NCBI GenBank assembly: GCA_013398015.1
Contig: VZRR01002078.1
Location: forward strand, 106,460 to 170,459
Direction of reading: 5' to 3'
Length of the DNA: 64,000 nucleotides
Source of the DNA: Oreocharis arfaki
Lineage: Eukaryota > Chordata > Aves > Passeriformes > Paramythiidae
In this document: in pieces, positions 23,151 to 35,200 of the stretch
Layout of the letters: each line of letters starts with the position of its first letter
Numbering within the stretch: position 1 is the first letter of the stretch
Program-made: the position numbers and the translations under genes
The notes under the pieces: generated by a model
Databases searched by the model: none
Told to the model about the DNA's origin: nothing
What the model saw: the letters and a program-made list of their open reading frames with translations, nothing else

Positions 23151-26100
23151 TTCTGCCCATGCCACCAGCTTGCTACTCTGTGTGAATGTCACATACGGTG
23201 CCAAGCTGCCCCCTCACACTGCCCTGTAAGCATTGCCAAAAAACAGAAAAAATATCCACATTAAGGCAATTGCAAATTTTCCCTGGTAGCCACATGAAGC
23301 CATCCCTGTGATTTTCCCTGTCCTTCCTTCAGCTACAGTTTCAAGCAGATAGCAATGATGTGCAAATGTAAGAAGTAATTGTCGTGCTTTGCATTGCTGG
23401 ATGCTGTCCTTCCGGGGATTTTAAGACTTGGGGTGGTGAGTTTGATTTCATATGCCCTTAGGAGCTATCAAATCTTTCCAAGGCCTGATAGAGAAACAAG
23501 TCACCTTCAAAATATGTAAATGAAAATAAAGGAAGAAAAAAATCTCAGAATTTATCTTCAGAAAAAGAGAATTTATTCCTCCAACATTTTTCCACTTCTG
23601 TTTGTCAGGAAAAGAAAGTCATGGACATGGCATAAAAAGGAAGAACTTGTAGCACGAAAGAAGCCAAGGCTGAAAAATGGAGCAAGAAAAAAGTCCTGAA
23701 AATTTGAAGCATTTTCTTTTTTTTCTACCACAAAAACCTGAAAAAAAGCCTCTGAATGCCTTGCTAGGCAGGTGCTGTGTGTCAGGGAGGGTGCAGGTCC
23801 AGCCCTGTTTGCCCAGCTGGACTAGCAAGGGCCGTGTTTCCTGGTGACCGCCCGCTGTCCATTCAGTGTGGACATCCTGCTGGTGTTACTCCACCAAAAT
23901 GTATGTGCCACAAAGGCCCAGGTGGTGCTGGGCAAGGCGTCGTGATGACCCTTTGAAAATCTTATGCCTTTAATTCTTTAAGTCTCAGAATTTACATTTC
24001 TGACTAGCCCCTCTTGCAGCCAAGTCATTTCTGGGTAATTTGAGTGTGTCTCCTTCCAATCTCTGTCTTGTAAAACTCCTCTTCTTCAAGCCTTTCCCAG
24101 CTTCCTGAGGATGGTTTGATAACAGTCAGTATTTCTGGTCATGAGAATATTGAGGCAGAACTTTTAAGCTTCTCTTTCCATAGACCCAGCTAAATGAATA
24201 ATTTGAAATATCTGTTGCTTCATAACTTCTAGAGTTCAGGTATTCTAGAAACAAAGCCATCTTTCCCTCCCACAGTGGAAGGGCTCTGTCCTTCCGTTCT
24301 TCACATCATACATGGAACAATGATTTGAGTCTGTCACCTTAACTTTATAAGTTTGAAAGTTTAATGAACCCTTTATCCTATTTTTATTTGTGAGGAAGCT
24401 GTTAGTAAACATCCCCATGGCTTTCCTAGCCAATATCACATCCTCTAAAAGACAAATCAACCTCCTTAATCACATCCTTAAGTCAGAGGACTTAATTGCA
24501 GTATAGGAATTGAAGGGAGGACACAGTCCATCCTATTGGGTTTCTCTTGTGCTCTAGTTTTGCTTTTTAAATTGACACGGTGGATAAAGATCCTCATACT
24601 CAGGACACTGACGTTTATAGGGTTGTACTGCTTTTATTATCTCTGATGGCCACTTTCTTTTGTCTTAAGTAGCTTAAATGTGCATCATCTGATTGCATGC
24701 TGCAGAAAGAAAAAAGCAGATATCCATCCTGGAGAGCTTCTAAATGCCTGTGGGCACCTTCCCACAGCTGGCAGGAGTGCAGCCAGGCATTCCACTTGAT
24801 GTCAGCTACCAGTTCCTCTATCATCAAAACAAAGTCACTTTCCAGTTTATTAAGGAATAAGACTTACATTACAACTGACAAAGCATGTAGCAGGTCAGTC
24901 TTTCCAAGAACTTTTGGTTCCTGGCTCAGGAATTTGATGGAAGTTAAATGCTGAGGGTGGAAAGAAGATACGAGCTATCGCGTGGAGATCTTGTTCTCCC
25001 TTTATGAAGAGAAACTGCAGCAGGCCCAAGGAAGGGCCTTGTTTAGCATTTATTTTGTCCAAGGGCTGCTGCTTGTGGTTTAGCCCTTGAAGGCTTTCCT
25101 CTGCCCTCCAAGGAGTCTCCCCATGGAAAGGGGTGATTTTGGGGCTGGGTAGCTGGGAGCTACACAGACCCAGCAATGTCTCCATGTGCCCGTTCCAGCC
25201 ACGGGGTGGAATTTCGGTGAGAATTTGCAGGAATCTGGCTAAACCCGTGCCTGGCCCGTTGGGGTAGCGGGGTGGCTCTGGGGCCATGGGCAGGGCAGGA
25301 GCCTGGAAGGCCAATAAATTTAGGAACTCTTCTTGCTTGGCTGCTTTGTGCAGAGATGTAACAGTACCAGCTGGGATATACCCCTCTCGCACATACCTCG
25401 AGCGTTTACTGTCACCCTCACAACGTTTCCTGGATTAGCAGAATGGCTCTTCAGCTATAATTTTTGTTGAAATATCTTGCTTTAAACCTAGAGAGCACCA
25501 ATGAAGGCCTCAAATCTGTAAATCAGCTGCACTTTGGAAAACAAATCATTGCAGTGGAGTTTTGCCAAGCCAATTTTCTGTGCTCATTCATTATGTAGTT
25601 TTCACTTCATGAGCTGATTTAAACCGACCATGCTCCAACTGCACCAGTTGCATCCAAGATAGGAGCCTGATTTATGCTTTGAAAATGTGAACTGCTCCAT
25701 GGTTGCATTTCCAGGGGGAAGTGCTACAAGGAGAGGTCGTTCAGCAGCACCCATAGGCCTTATAGACCAGAGCTTGCAGGTTGCCTCTGCTTGCCTGCTT
25801 GAGCTGGTGAGGTGTTATCAGTGAAGGGAAAGCTGTGATGTTCCTGTGTGCTGCAGAAAAAGTAGTGTCTTCCAGGGAGAGAATGACAAGACAGCTCCAA
25901 CTGTGATTGCCCAGTGGGAAATTAGAAGATAAGAAGGTAGAGTAGAATAGGCATCTATGAAAGTAAAGGGGCACCTGGAAAAAGGAGTAGCAAAGGAGAG
26001 AAAATGGAGATGTGGCATTAACATCTGCAGTCTGTGAAATGCCAGTGGTGGACAGTCAGCATCTGTGGCCTGTGAGAAGAATGGGGAGAAAACAATGGAA

Positions 26101-28029
26101 AAATTCAGACTTATTCAAGTGTCCGCATAAAACTCCGCTCAATAAAATTGTGCCTTCACCCAGGATGTCTGCAGGGGCCGTGTGAGATTGTGTATCTTCA
26201 CCAGCACGGTAACAGCTGTTAGGGAGGACAGCAATGGTTTTTAGTTTTTGTTCTAGCCTTTAAAGGTTTCTGTAGTTCTGAGGTTTCCTGTGGTAAAGTG
26301 AGACACATTTGGTAAAAAATTGCTGCATTCAAACACTTAACCAGCATTGCTAACAAATGTTATTAACCTTAGTTGTTTATTTTTTTGAAGTTAGAAAAAC
26401 TTTCTTTCCCATTTTTGTCTTCCCAGCGATGTTTTCCCCTGCTGTCCTTGTGAGATCAGATTTTTTTTGATTGCAGTAGTGGGACTGAGCTTCACCTTAA
26501 GTATCTTTGTTCCAGTTACAAGCAAGGCAAATATGAAAGTGGAATTGCTGTCATGCAGTGCAGTTTCCACACCATTTTTGCAGTTTTGCCAGGTCTGTGT
26601 AATTACACAGACTTTGAGATGAACCCCACATATGCCTTCATTGCTCATGTGAAAGCCTTTCAGGCTTGTTGAAGGTTATTGTAATGATGCCATATTGGCA
26701 TGTTAAGAAAAATCCATAATTTCTTAGAACACACAATTATTTACGTCTATCATAAAGCTTATTTTTAAAGAAGAACTGTTCTTCAAAGGGAAAATGGGCT
26801 GCTTTGTTATTAATATTGCAGTGTCCTTGTTTTGCCATCTTGATGAACAGAAAATGTCACCATACAGGGAATAGTCTTATATAGAGAAATATGAAATCCA
26901 GGAGTGATGTATGTGCATGACTGAAAAAAAAGAAGCTGGGTTTGTAAAATTCTCTGATTTCACGTTTGTCCACTCATAGGATTAAGGAGATTTAAAATAG
27001 TTGAACAGATTCACATAAGAACAATTGTTATAGCCTCTATCAAAACAGTATTATTGATATCCTCTTTAAAATGCTTTATACTGCCAGAAGCAGAATGAAG
27101 AAGCCTTTGTCTAAAATCACACTGAGTCACCTGTGCCAAGACTGTGTAAAGTGCTTAGAAGGGCAGCTGCTGGAGGTGATGGAACCCTGTGTATTCCAGC
27201 ATCTGCGAAATTCCAGGTACATTTCTCCAGTGGTGAGTAACAAGAATAGATGCCCTTGACAAGCTCTTTTATGTGGATAGCAATTAGGAGTGGCAATTAC
27301 TGCACTTCTTAATCAGAGTAACATTTACATTAGCCATCTCTGACGTTCCTCCTGGTACTTCAATTCCCTTTCATGTAGTCAGAAGTATGTATCATCTTTC
27401 TAGGGATGTGATCACAATCCCTCAGTTTGGGTATGTCCTTCCTTCAGGTGGATCCCTTAAGAGATTGTTATCTACATTTCAATGCCTCCTTTTCCCCTGC
27501 AGCTGTGAGCATCTTGAGCCACATCTTCCTAGCATCTTCCTTGCTTTTAGGATTTCCGAGAAGTCATCCTGGTGGGATATCGAGGAACTGAATGTGGTGC
27601 CCAGGCTGTTGCAAGTTCCCCAATAAGAAGACCGACTGCATTTTACAGGAGAACGGTTGTGCAAGGATGGGCAGGACAGATGGCTGAACCTGCAGAACGA
27701 GTTTCAGCCATAAATGCTCTGAACACCGTAAATGTTCGGTGGCTTTTCTTTTTTTCTTTTTGAAAGCTGAAATATATTTGGGAAGTACTTGTTTAAACTA
27801 CAGACTCAGTCAAATATTAACAAGTGGAAACTGAGCGAGGGGAAAAAAAGATACTTTGAAGGGCTCAAGCATGTGTGGGTTCTTGCTATATTTGCCTAAC
27901 TGTAATCACTGGGGCCACACTTGCGACAGGCTGAAATGTTGCTGTGAATAGAAAGTATACCATAAGGGTTCTCAAATATGAAAGTGGGGCTGGAACAAAG
28001 AGCAGGCACCAGACAGACTTCCCCTGTTA

Positions 28030-28420
28030 ACGACTGCTGGCCTGTCACCCTGGTGCCAGCAGTCTCAGAAATCCCGTCGGGAGCGGGCGGCACTATCTCG
28101 CCCAGTGTGACGGGGCTGCTTTGAAACCCTGCCCACAGCCTTGCCGTATTCCTCGCTACCGCCTCGTCCCGGGGGAATGAACTTTATCTCTCCACTTTTA
28201 AGAGTGTTTGCTTTAAAGATGATTTACCACACTTGACAATTACCGAATTTCCTAAATTCAGCCTGAGGTATTGTTGTTGTTATGTATCTTGCGCCGTGCA
28301 AAGCAGCGCCTCGGCCGCAGCACGCAGAGGGTCACCGTCTCTCAGTGTGCAGCAGTTTGCTCTCGGCACATGCTGAAGGTCCTCCGAGGCTGTTTCCCAC
28401 TGCAGTCCCGTGGCTTGGGA
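28030..28420. promoter_or_regulatory. CpG-enriched patch
   Basis: CpGs cluster at 28075-28110 (CCGTCGGGAGCGGGCGGC), 28155-28175 and 28290-28345 (GCGCCGTGC, GCCTCGGCCGCAGCACG) within CpG-poor surroundings. The intervening AT-rich part (28180-28265) carries homeodomain-like and SOX-like motifs. A 10-bp-stem inverted repeat opens the patch. This composition suggests a regulatory element or an orphan CpG island. No ORF or donor site supports a coding exon. Confidence 0.4.
28032..28064. repeat. Perfect inverted repeat, 10-bp arms, 13-nt loop
   Basis: GACTGCTGGC at 28032-28041 is exactly complementary to GCCAGCAGTC at 28055-28064. In RNA it would make a short stable hairpin. It is too short on its own to be called a microRNA precursor. 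Confidence 0.85.
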
Positions 28421-28424
28421 TGTC

Positions 28425-29835
28425 AGTGGAGACATGAAAACCTTCTGACTGAAGGGCAGAAGAAAGCAGAGCCGTAACCCAGTCTTGCAGGAACATCAGC
28501 GCACTGCTGAGCTAGGACTCCTCTCGCTGGTGTAGCAGAGACAAACACACAGCTGAAAATGCTCTAGAAAGAGTTTTCAACCTTTTTTTTCCTTGCCTTT
28601 TTTTTTTAAACCTTATTTTGATCCTGACAATCAATGGGGTTGATTGCCTCCGAAATAATACATATGGATCAGTAATGAATGTGATTCTTTTGGTGCTAAT
28701 GTGATTTTCTTTAATTATGTTATTGCTGACTCAAGTGCTACAGGAATGCTCCTCCTCCACTCAAATGTGAGGCAATACAAGGAGCTACTGTTCCATTTAT
28801 ATTTTGTTGGGAAAACTACCAAAACCCTTATATTAGAATATTTGACTACAGTGTTAACAACATTTCTCTGGACTGCTGCTTAATATACTTTTATTATTTG
28901 CTTTCCATATGTTGGTTCTTTTAATCTGTTCTTGTTAAAGTCTTCCATGTTTCAGTAATATTGTCATTGTGTTTCTTTTGAAGAAGGCAAGTGTGTGTAC
29001 TGAAAGATTAGATTATCCTGTTAAAGAAAAAAAAAGAGAGAGAAAAGGGAGAAATGTCTTCAAAATGAAGTACATCAAAAGTAAAAGTAGGTGACAAATG
29101 TTAATATTTGCAAAGTGCTTCTGCTTTGATCCTGCATTTCTATTTTTTAAGAGCTTGACAAATGTGTCCTGTGGTTTGGCTCAAACCTCTTTGCCTAGTG
29201 CTTTGCTTGACCCACAATCCATTTGATCTTCCACTTGTTTTTCATTCTGTCCAGGAGGCCTCTGGACTTGATAAAGGCTAGTTCTTATCTTCCACTTGCT
29301 GCTGTTCAGAGAAATAATTTTAAATTTTTGGTTGGATTAGGTTATTGTGTCTGTTTTCTTAGGCAATTTCTAAAGAGATATTCACATTGCTGTTATTTGG
29401 GATGGTTCCCTTCCCATTTCCATGCCAGTAACAGCTATATCAGGTCAGAATCTGGTTTGGCTGATTGACTCTGGCACCAGATGTGAGGAAGACATGGATG
29501 CTGGAGTGCCTGACTTGGATGGCAGGCTGCCACTTCATTTCTACAGTACAATTTCCAGGCGTGCTACATCCAGTACCTGAGCTTAGAAGTATTTAATATA
29601 CCAGACACTTTCAGGGCCTCTGGACTGGCCACAGCTGAGTAAAATGCATATGCTTCTACAGCCCCCAAAAACCCATCCCAGTCCACCTGCTGTGATCCCC
29701 GCCCCAGTATTGTCTGCAGTGTGTCTGATCTGCTTCCACTACCCTGCTTGCACGATCCCAGTATTGCCCAGCTCAGTAAGAGCCATCCTACCGCCCAACA
29801 GCCTGAGCAATCTGGAAGATGCTTCTATAAATACG
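28425..29835. other. AT-leaning non-coding DNA with a dyad at 28628-28646
   Basis: No coding or transposon signature. The block 28615-28760 looks regulatory, with CAATCAA at 28628-28634 mirrored by TTGATTG at 28640-28646 and many TAAT-type homeodomain cores downstream. The rest shows nothing recognisable. Confidence 0.45.
28628..28646. promoter_or_regulatory. Dyad of PBX-like half-sites
   Basis: CAATCAA and TTGATTG are perfect reverse complements separated by five bases. The TGATTG core is the PBX half-site. A paired arrangement may bind PBX-containing dimers; this is inference from motif alone. Confidence 0.3.
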
Positions 29836-29842
29836 AACGTTG

Positions 29843-29945
29843 GCCATAAAAGCTGACGTGATTTACGGCCTGTTTTATGGCATCAGCTCCCTTATTCCCC
29901 CTCGAGAGCCTCCCCTCCAGAGAAACCATAAGCCATAAACCACAA
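29843..29945. promoter_or_regulatory. CCATAAA (CDX/HOX13-like) cluster with hairpin and RUNX-like site
   Basis: CCATAAA occurs at 29844-29850 and 29933-29939, its reverse TTTATGG at 29874-29880, and CCATAA at 29926-29931. The first two form a 9-bp perfect inverted repeat (GCCATAAAA at 29843-29851, TTTTATGGC at 29873-29881). An AACCACAA string at 29938-29945 fits the RUNX consensus. CCATAAA is the motif preferred by posterior HOX and CDX proteins. The density is unusual for this neighbourhood. Confidence 0.4.
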
Positions 29946-29949
29946 CTGA

Positions 29950-31895
29950 GGGAAGCATGAAGTTTCGCACTGCCATTTCAGCCAAGTAGGCCAGGAGGTG
30001 CAGCATCTTCCAGCCATCCTCCCTGCAGACCACTCCACCAGCTCCAGGCACAGGGGCACCTCTCCATGTGTTTTCCTCAGGAGCTTTCTCCTATCTTTAA
30101 AGCAATAGAGAATTAACCGTAAATTGGAGTAGACGATGACTGCTTATGTGTCACTTCAGGGAGCACCCCCCTACGACCAAGTGTACCCCCATGGCAGTGG
30201 TGCCCCCAGGGCCTTGGGTGCTGACAGTGAAGTTGATGTTATTTATGCTGCTCCCAGGTTTCAGGACAGAGTACATCTGTCAGGGCTCCCATGTGCTGTG
30301 CATTTGTTTTCTGGAGACACGTTCAGGATATCATTTGCATTGCAGATATGTGGCTCCTCGGCCTTGCACCCAGCTTCTGTCCCCAGAAAAAGCTGTTGGC
30401 AGAGTGAGATCAATTCCACTGCCATTGCAAGAGACGTGTATGTTTGGAGTAAGTGTGAGTGTGAGGGAAGAAGGGAAGCTCGCTTTTGGGAGCAACAATT
30501 ACAACGCCTTGCTTAACTGGAGCAGTTAGGCAGGATGTTACAACAACTAAAACCTTTGCAGCTACCTTTCTTGTCTTTAATGGGAGTATGACACCTGCCA
30601 GCTCTCCATCTGTTTCCCTCTCCTGCAGAATGCATGCCATCAAGTGAGTGAAGAAGAGAAGGTATGCAGCAGAGCAGATCAAGGTTCAGATTTTCACAGG
30701 TACAGTTGTCTGTCAATTTAAAAAAAAAACCCAAACAAGGCACATAAAAAATTCGGAGAATGAGGAAAACTGCGATGATGGCACTCAGAGATCCAGAAAA
30801 TGCCTCGCTGGGTAAACACTTCAACATCATTGTGGCCTCCTTTGTGTTTTTCTATCCCTTTCCATTCACTCATTTTTCATGCAGACTTATTTCCTTTCGC
30901 ACTTAGAATTATGTGACTCCTTCGCCTGTCGGCTTTGTATCTTCTAATACTTTACCCATAATAAGGCACTCTGCCTTTCCTGGGGTGGCAGAATATTTTC
31001 TTCTGGTGCACACTGGTTTTTTTTCTTTAAAAAAACCCCGAAACAGCAACAGAAAGAAATTCACCCAAAAAACAGCACCAGGATTTTGCACCTTTCTTAT
31101 TTCAGCATATATCTGCAGCCAAAGCAGCTATTACTTTCCAAAACTGTTTTCACAGGCATTTCCTGGAGACAGACTAGCAGATAAAATGCTGACTTTAGCC
31201 TTTTCTTTATCCTCTGCCTAGGGTATTATTTTATTGCTCTTGTTTTTGCAGTTTCTCTCTGGGTTTTGCTGAAACCACTTTTGCCGGTACGTGGGGAGTT
31301 TTGGTGCCACTCTCAAAGCAGCTGTGCATGTCTCTGCTGGATAGATGCCTGAGATTGCTTTAGGAATTATAGCCAAACTAAGTTAAACCACTAATCACAA
31401 TTAAGGAATGAATTTGTTGAGTTTTTTTGTTTTGTTTGTTTGTTTGTTTTTTAAAGACAGTCTTTGCAAGGATTCCTCTGCTTCGAGGATGTCTTTGATG
31501 GACAAAGGCTGCTGTAATGTCTCTTATTCCACCTTTCAGTCTGCAGGAATCCAAGTGGAAAGTAGAAAGAACTAATTCTTGGTACTGTGGTGGGGTCCTC
31601 TGCACTGGCTGGACGGCCTCGGAATGTCAGAAATATTGTCACTCTACCTCTGAGCGGGCCCAGTCAATCTTTAACTATTCGGCTGCTTCTGAGGCTGGAA
31701 GTCTGCAGCTTTTCCACAGCGGTTATCAGCAACTGAGTGCAAGAAGATGTACGAAGTTACTTCTTAAACACAGTGCTGCTTTGTGGGGAGTAAAACACCC
31801 AACAACATTACCCAAACCATTCAAAATGGAGGATGTAGAATAACATATTATAATGTTAAATATTTTGGTAATGATACAGTTTCTCACCTCCCCGG
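29950..31895. other. Intergenic or intronic DNA, nothing recognised
   Basis: Unique sequence with a TTTG microsatellite at 31421-31452. Overlapping frames at 30136-30529 stay open but show no domain. Confidence 0.5.
31421..31452. repeat. TTTG microsatellite
   Basis: A short T run followed by about four perfect TTTG units and a final T run. Confidence 0.9.
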
Positions 31896-31899
31896 TCGC

Positions 31900-32235
31900 C
31901 TTCTCTTATGCTTTCTCCCCACAGTGAGGTCGATATGCAAATTTCCTTGCATTTCCTGAGGAGAAGACCAGGCATAATCCTTGTGCTGGGCCACTGGTTC
32001 AATCAGCAATAATTGCTTGATTTCCATGAAAGTAGAATACATCATTCCTAAAGGGAAGGGTGTACATGAGGTTGAGGGCCCAAAAATGCAGCCTGTCTGA
32101 GGAGCTCCTCTTTTCTTGGACAAATGACCTGCTGCATTGTGTCTCTGAGCTACAAGCCAATGGGAAATACACCATGCAGAAATTTTGAATAACATCTAAG
32201 CATCTAGATCCTAAGGGAGGGAATTCATTCAACTT
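31900..32235. promoter_or_regulatory. Octamer-containing candidate element
   Basis: A perfect POU octamer (ATGCAAAT) lies at 31935-31942. The surrounding 300 bp is unique, non-repetitive and rich in homeodomain-type cores. Regulatory function is inferred and weak without conservation data. Confidence 0.25.
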
Positions 32236-32239
32236 GCTT

Positions 32240-35200
32240 CAAATTTAGATGTTTCATTTCAGCTAATTTTCCTAATTAGTTGATGGCTATAGAGAATTAA
32301 TAGTGAGGAGTGATTTAACCTAATTTAGTCTGGACACTTACATGAGGGAGAAAAGGGCAGTGAGGAAGGCAGTGAGAAGAAGAGTATCAGGCATCTCTCT
32401 GAAGATCACCCTCTGAAGTGCTTGTGCTCTGCGTGCCTGCACTACTGCTTCTATTTAGCACTGGCATTTGCTACCTCCTCCACAACCAAACTGGCACCCG
32501 AACACTTCAAATTCTATTGCAGTCTTGATTTCCTAGTTCTGACCATGACATTGCTTGTGTAAGTTCTGTAAGTGCATGTGGGGGTTGACCCCCTTCATGG
32601 AGAAGGGCCAACTGGTTGGTGTGTGAGAAGAATTCCTGTGCCTCTGTGTGGTTATTTATCTCCTCTGGGTCTCCTACTTCAGCCCAAGCATGGCCCTGCT
32701 TGGTGGGGAGGTTCCCAGCACCATGCCTCAGACAGAGCCTAACCCAGGGGGACGGTGCCAGCTGTGGCCATCACAGAGGAGCCCTGAGGCTGCGCCCATG
32801 TTCACTGGCTCTTCTAGACAGAGAAAGTCTGTCTTTTGCTTTTGTACTTGCAGAAGTGTGAGTTGCTTTTTGCCTTGGCACGAGCAGAGCCAGGAAGCCT
32901 CCAGGGAGGATGGAATAGCAAGAAGAAAGGTCCACACAGCAGTTTGTAGAAGGGAAACTTTTATAAGCTGAGGTGGTTCAGTGCTGTTGTAACACCTGGC
33001 AAGGGTAGGAAGCAATACCTTGACCCTTCCCTAGTGCTGCTCGGTCAGTTGCTGATGCAGTGATGGATGTTACTTACACAGGGGTAAGGGGGAGGCAGGA
33101 GGAGGGGCTCATTCTTTCCAGAGAAATGTGTCAGAAGAAAGGTGCAGATTTAGCAGATCTGGAAATGCTGGGCAAGAGCAGGAAAGGATGACCATGTCAG
33201 AATCATGTTAAGAGGAGGCAAATGAGTACATCTTAAAAGCAAGCAAGTAAGCAGAGTTAATCTAAAAGCCCAGACTTGAACCAAGCTTGCTTTTTGCTCT
33301 TTTTTGGAACTTGAAGTTTGCATGTGCATATATATCTTACATGAATTATTTTCCATTTTAAGGAAGGGGGCCATTGCTGGATCTGACCAGAATTAGCTTG
33401 CAAGGTGTAACACCCTGAAATGTTCAGGCAAGATTTGTAGCCTGCCTTGAGATGGAAAGTGCTGGAAGCCACATGAGAACTTGTGATTTTTAGTTCTATT
33501 TAGTTCCAGTTTGGAGACACAAGAGATTTTATCTTAATCCAGCAAGACAAGTAGCTGTGTCTCACTTCTACATGTGTGAGTAGCTGCTTTATTTTTATGT
33601 AACTAATGCAGAGGCTCAGCATTACCGCAAGTGTTACACAGGTAGAGAGATACCCTGCAAAATCCTTCCTTTGTGAGATCCTATTAGGTATCCAGGTGTT
33701 TGTGAAACATCCGGAGTGAGGTGAATGCCACCATCTCATGAAGTTTGTTCTCACCTCAAGCTGCCTTGGTTCAACCTTTTGCCCAATAAGATGTCACTAA
33801 TTTAAGCTACGCAAGTAAAAACTAATGATTTTAGTTTAACACCAGCCTCTCATGTGAAGCCTGTTATTGCCTTCATACAATTAATTGGTAACCAGCAGGG
33901 CTATCTGAACTTTGTCCATTATTTGAGGTACCTGCATATTAGCATTAATCATAGACTCATCAAGACAAATCTTAAAAGGGATGGGGAAAGGCACAGTCTC
34001 CTGCTTGTCTCTTCTGATGTTAGAGTTTATCTTTCTGCTTGATGTCAGACAGGAGGCTTGTTTTGCATTGTTCTCCCCTGCAGATGATGGTCATAGGCAG
34101 TGTCCATCATCAGCACAGCCATCTTTTATGCTCTTGCCCTTCCTGAAATTTGCCAAATTGATGGCATTCAGGGCAGGAAGTCTGCTGTTGTGCTCACAAA
34201 GTGGAGTCATGGTGTGCCCTGGCATTCCTCTTTGCTCCCTCATCTTCCATTTGCTGCCTTGTGCTGCATTTGGAGCCCAGCAGCTCAAATCACCTTCATT
34301 TCCCCAACCTGAGTTACAAAACTTGCCTATTCCAGTTGGCTGCCTCCTCAGAAATGAGCAAACCAGTTCTGTCGAAGAGCAAGTGATGGAGGCTGTAAGT
34401 GAAGGTCCTGGGCAATCTGTGACTTTTATTCAAGGCTTCTGTAACCCTCTCAGGAAAATGGTCATCATGGCCTTTATTTTGGTCATTAGTATGGCCATAG
34501 CCAAAACGCAGTTTGCCACAGATCTTTCTGCTTTGGGCATGATAGCTCTGGGATCCTGGTATTCTGCTTTGCTTGGCTCTCCTGTGCTCTTAAACAACAT
34601 AACATTTCAAGGAAAAACTGAGGGTTTTTTTTTTTTTTACCCCCAGAATAGATAGCTTTCCATGAAATATGTCTGAAAATTTCCAGGAGGCCAGCTTGAT
34701 TTTAACCCATTACACCCTAAAGACCCAGAGTTTTTCTACTGAGAGCAGCTATGGGGATTTTCTGTCTGCTTTGCTTCTTTCTTTCCTTCCCCCACATCCT
34801 CCATTTTCCCTCTTGTATTATTACCTTAAACAACACCTTTTTGGAAAGCATGCCCTTTCGAGAGGTGCTTTGTTAAAAAGCAAAACAAAAACACAAGCCC
34901 AACAGCAAAGAACAAACTTCCCCGAAATTCCCACAGAAACAAATAAGACAGCTTTGAAATTGTAAAGCGCTGGCACACGGTGGGTGCCACTGAGCCCAGA
35001 TGTTACAGCCCCAGCAAACCACAGTTGCCCTCCCATTGCCCTGCTGACTTGTTTTTCACCTTCCATTTGATGCTCTTCCATCGAGCCCCAAGGTTTCCAG
35101 GCTCAAGTACCAACATCCACAGAGACCCACTAACTGGCAGCGAAAGATCCGAGTGTGTACAGATTTAGCATTCCCTCTGCTTCCTCACTCCCTCCGTGTC

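Larger units (their letters stand above)
15985..28025. other. Long intergenic or intronic stretch, no gene recognised
   Basis: Twelve kilobases of unique sequence with only low-complexity tracts (17560-17596, 21751-21770, 23085-23150). ORFs stay below about 230 codons. The longest, at 20124-20798, overlaps antisense and alternative-frame ORFs in a GC-richer patch and has no domain signature. A good polypyrimidine tract followed by AG ends at 21800, but nothing coding follows. Confidence 0.5.

Noticed and set aside
33981..34655. 224-codon open frame with hydrophobic stretches
   Set aside because: Hydrophobic runs come from T-rich DNA, it ends in a poly-T tract, and no transmembrane family or splice context is recognisable.
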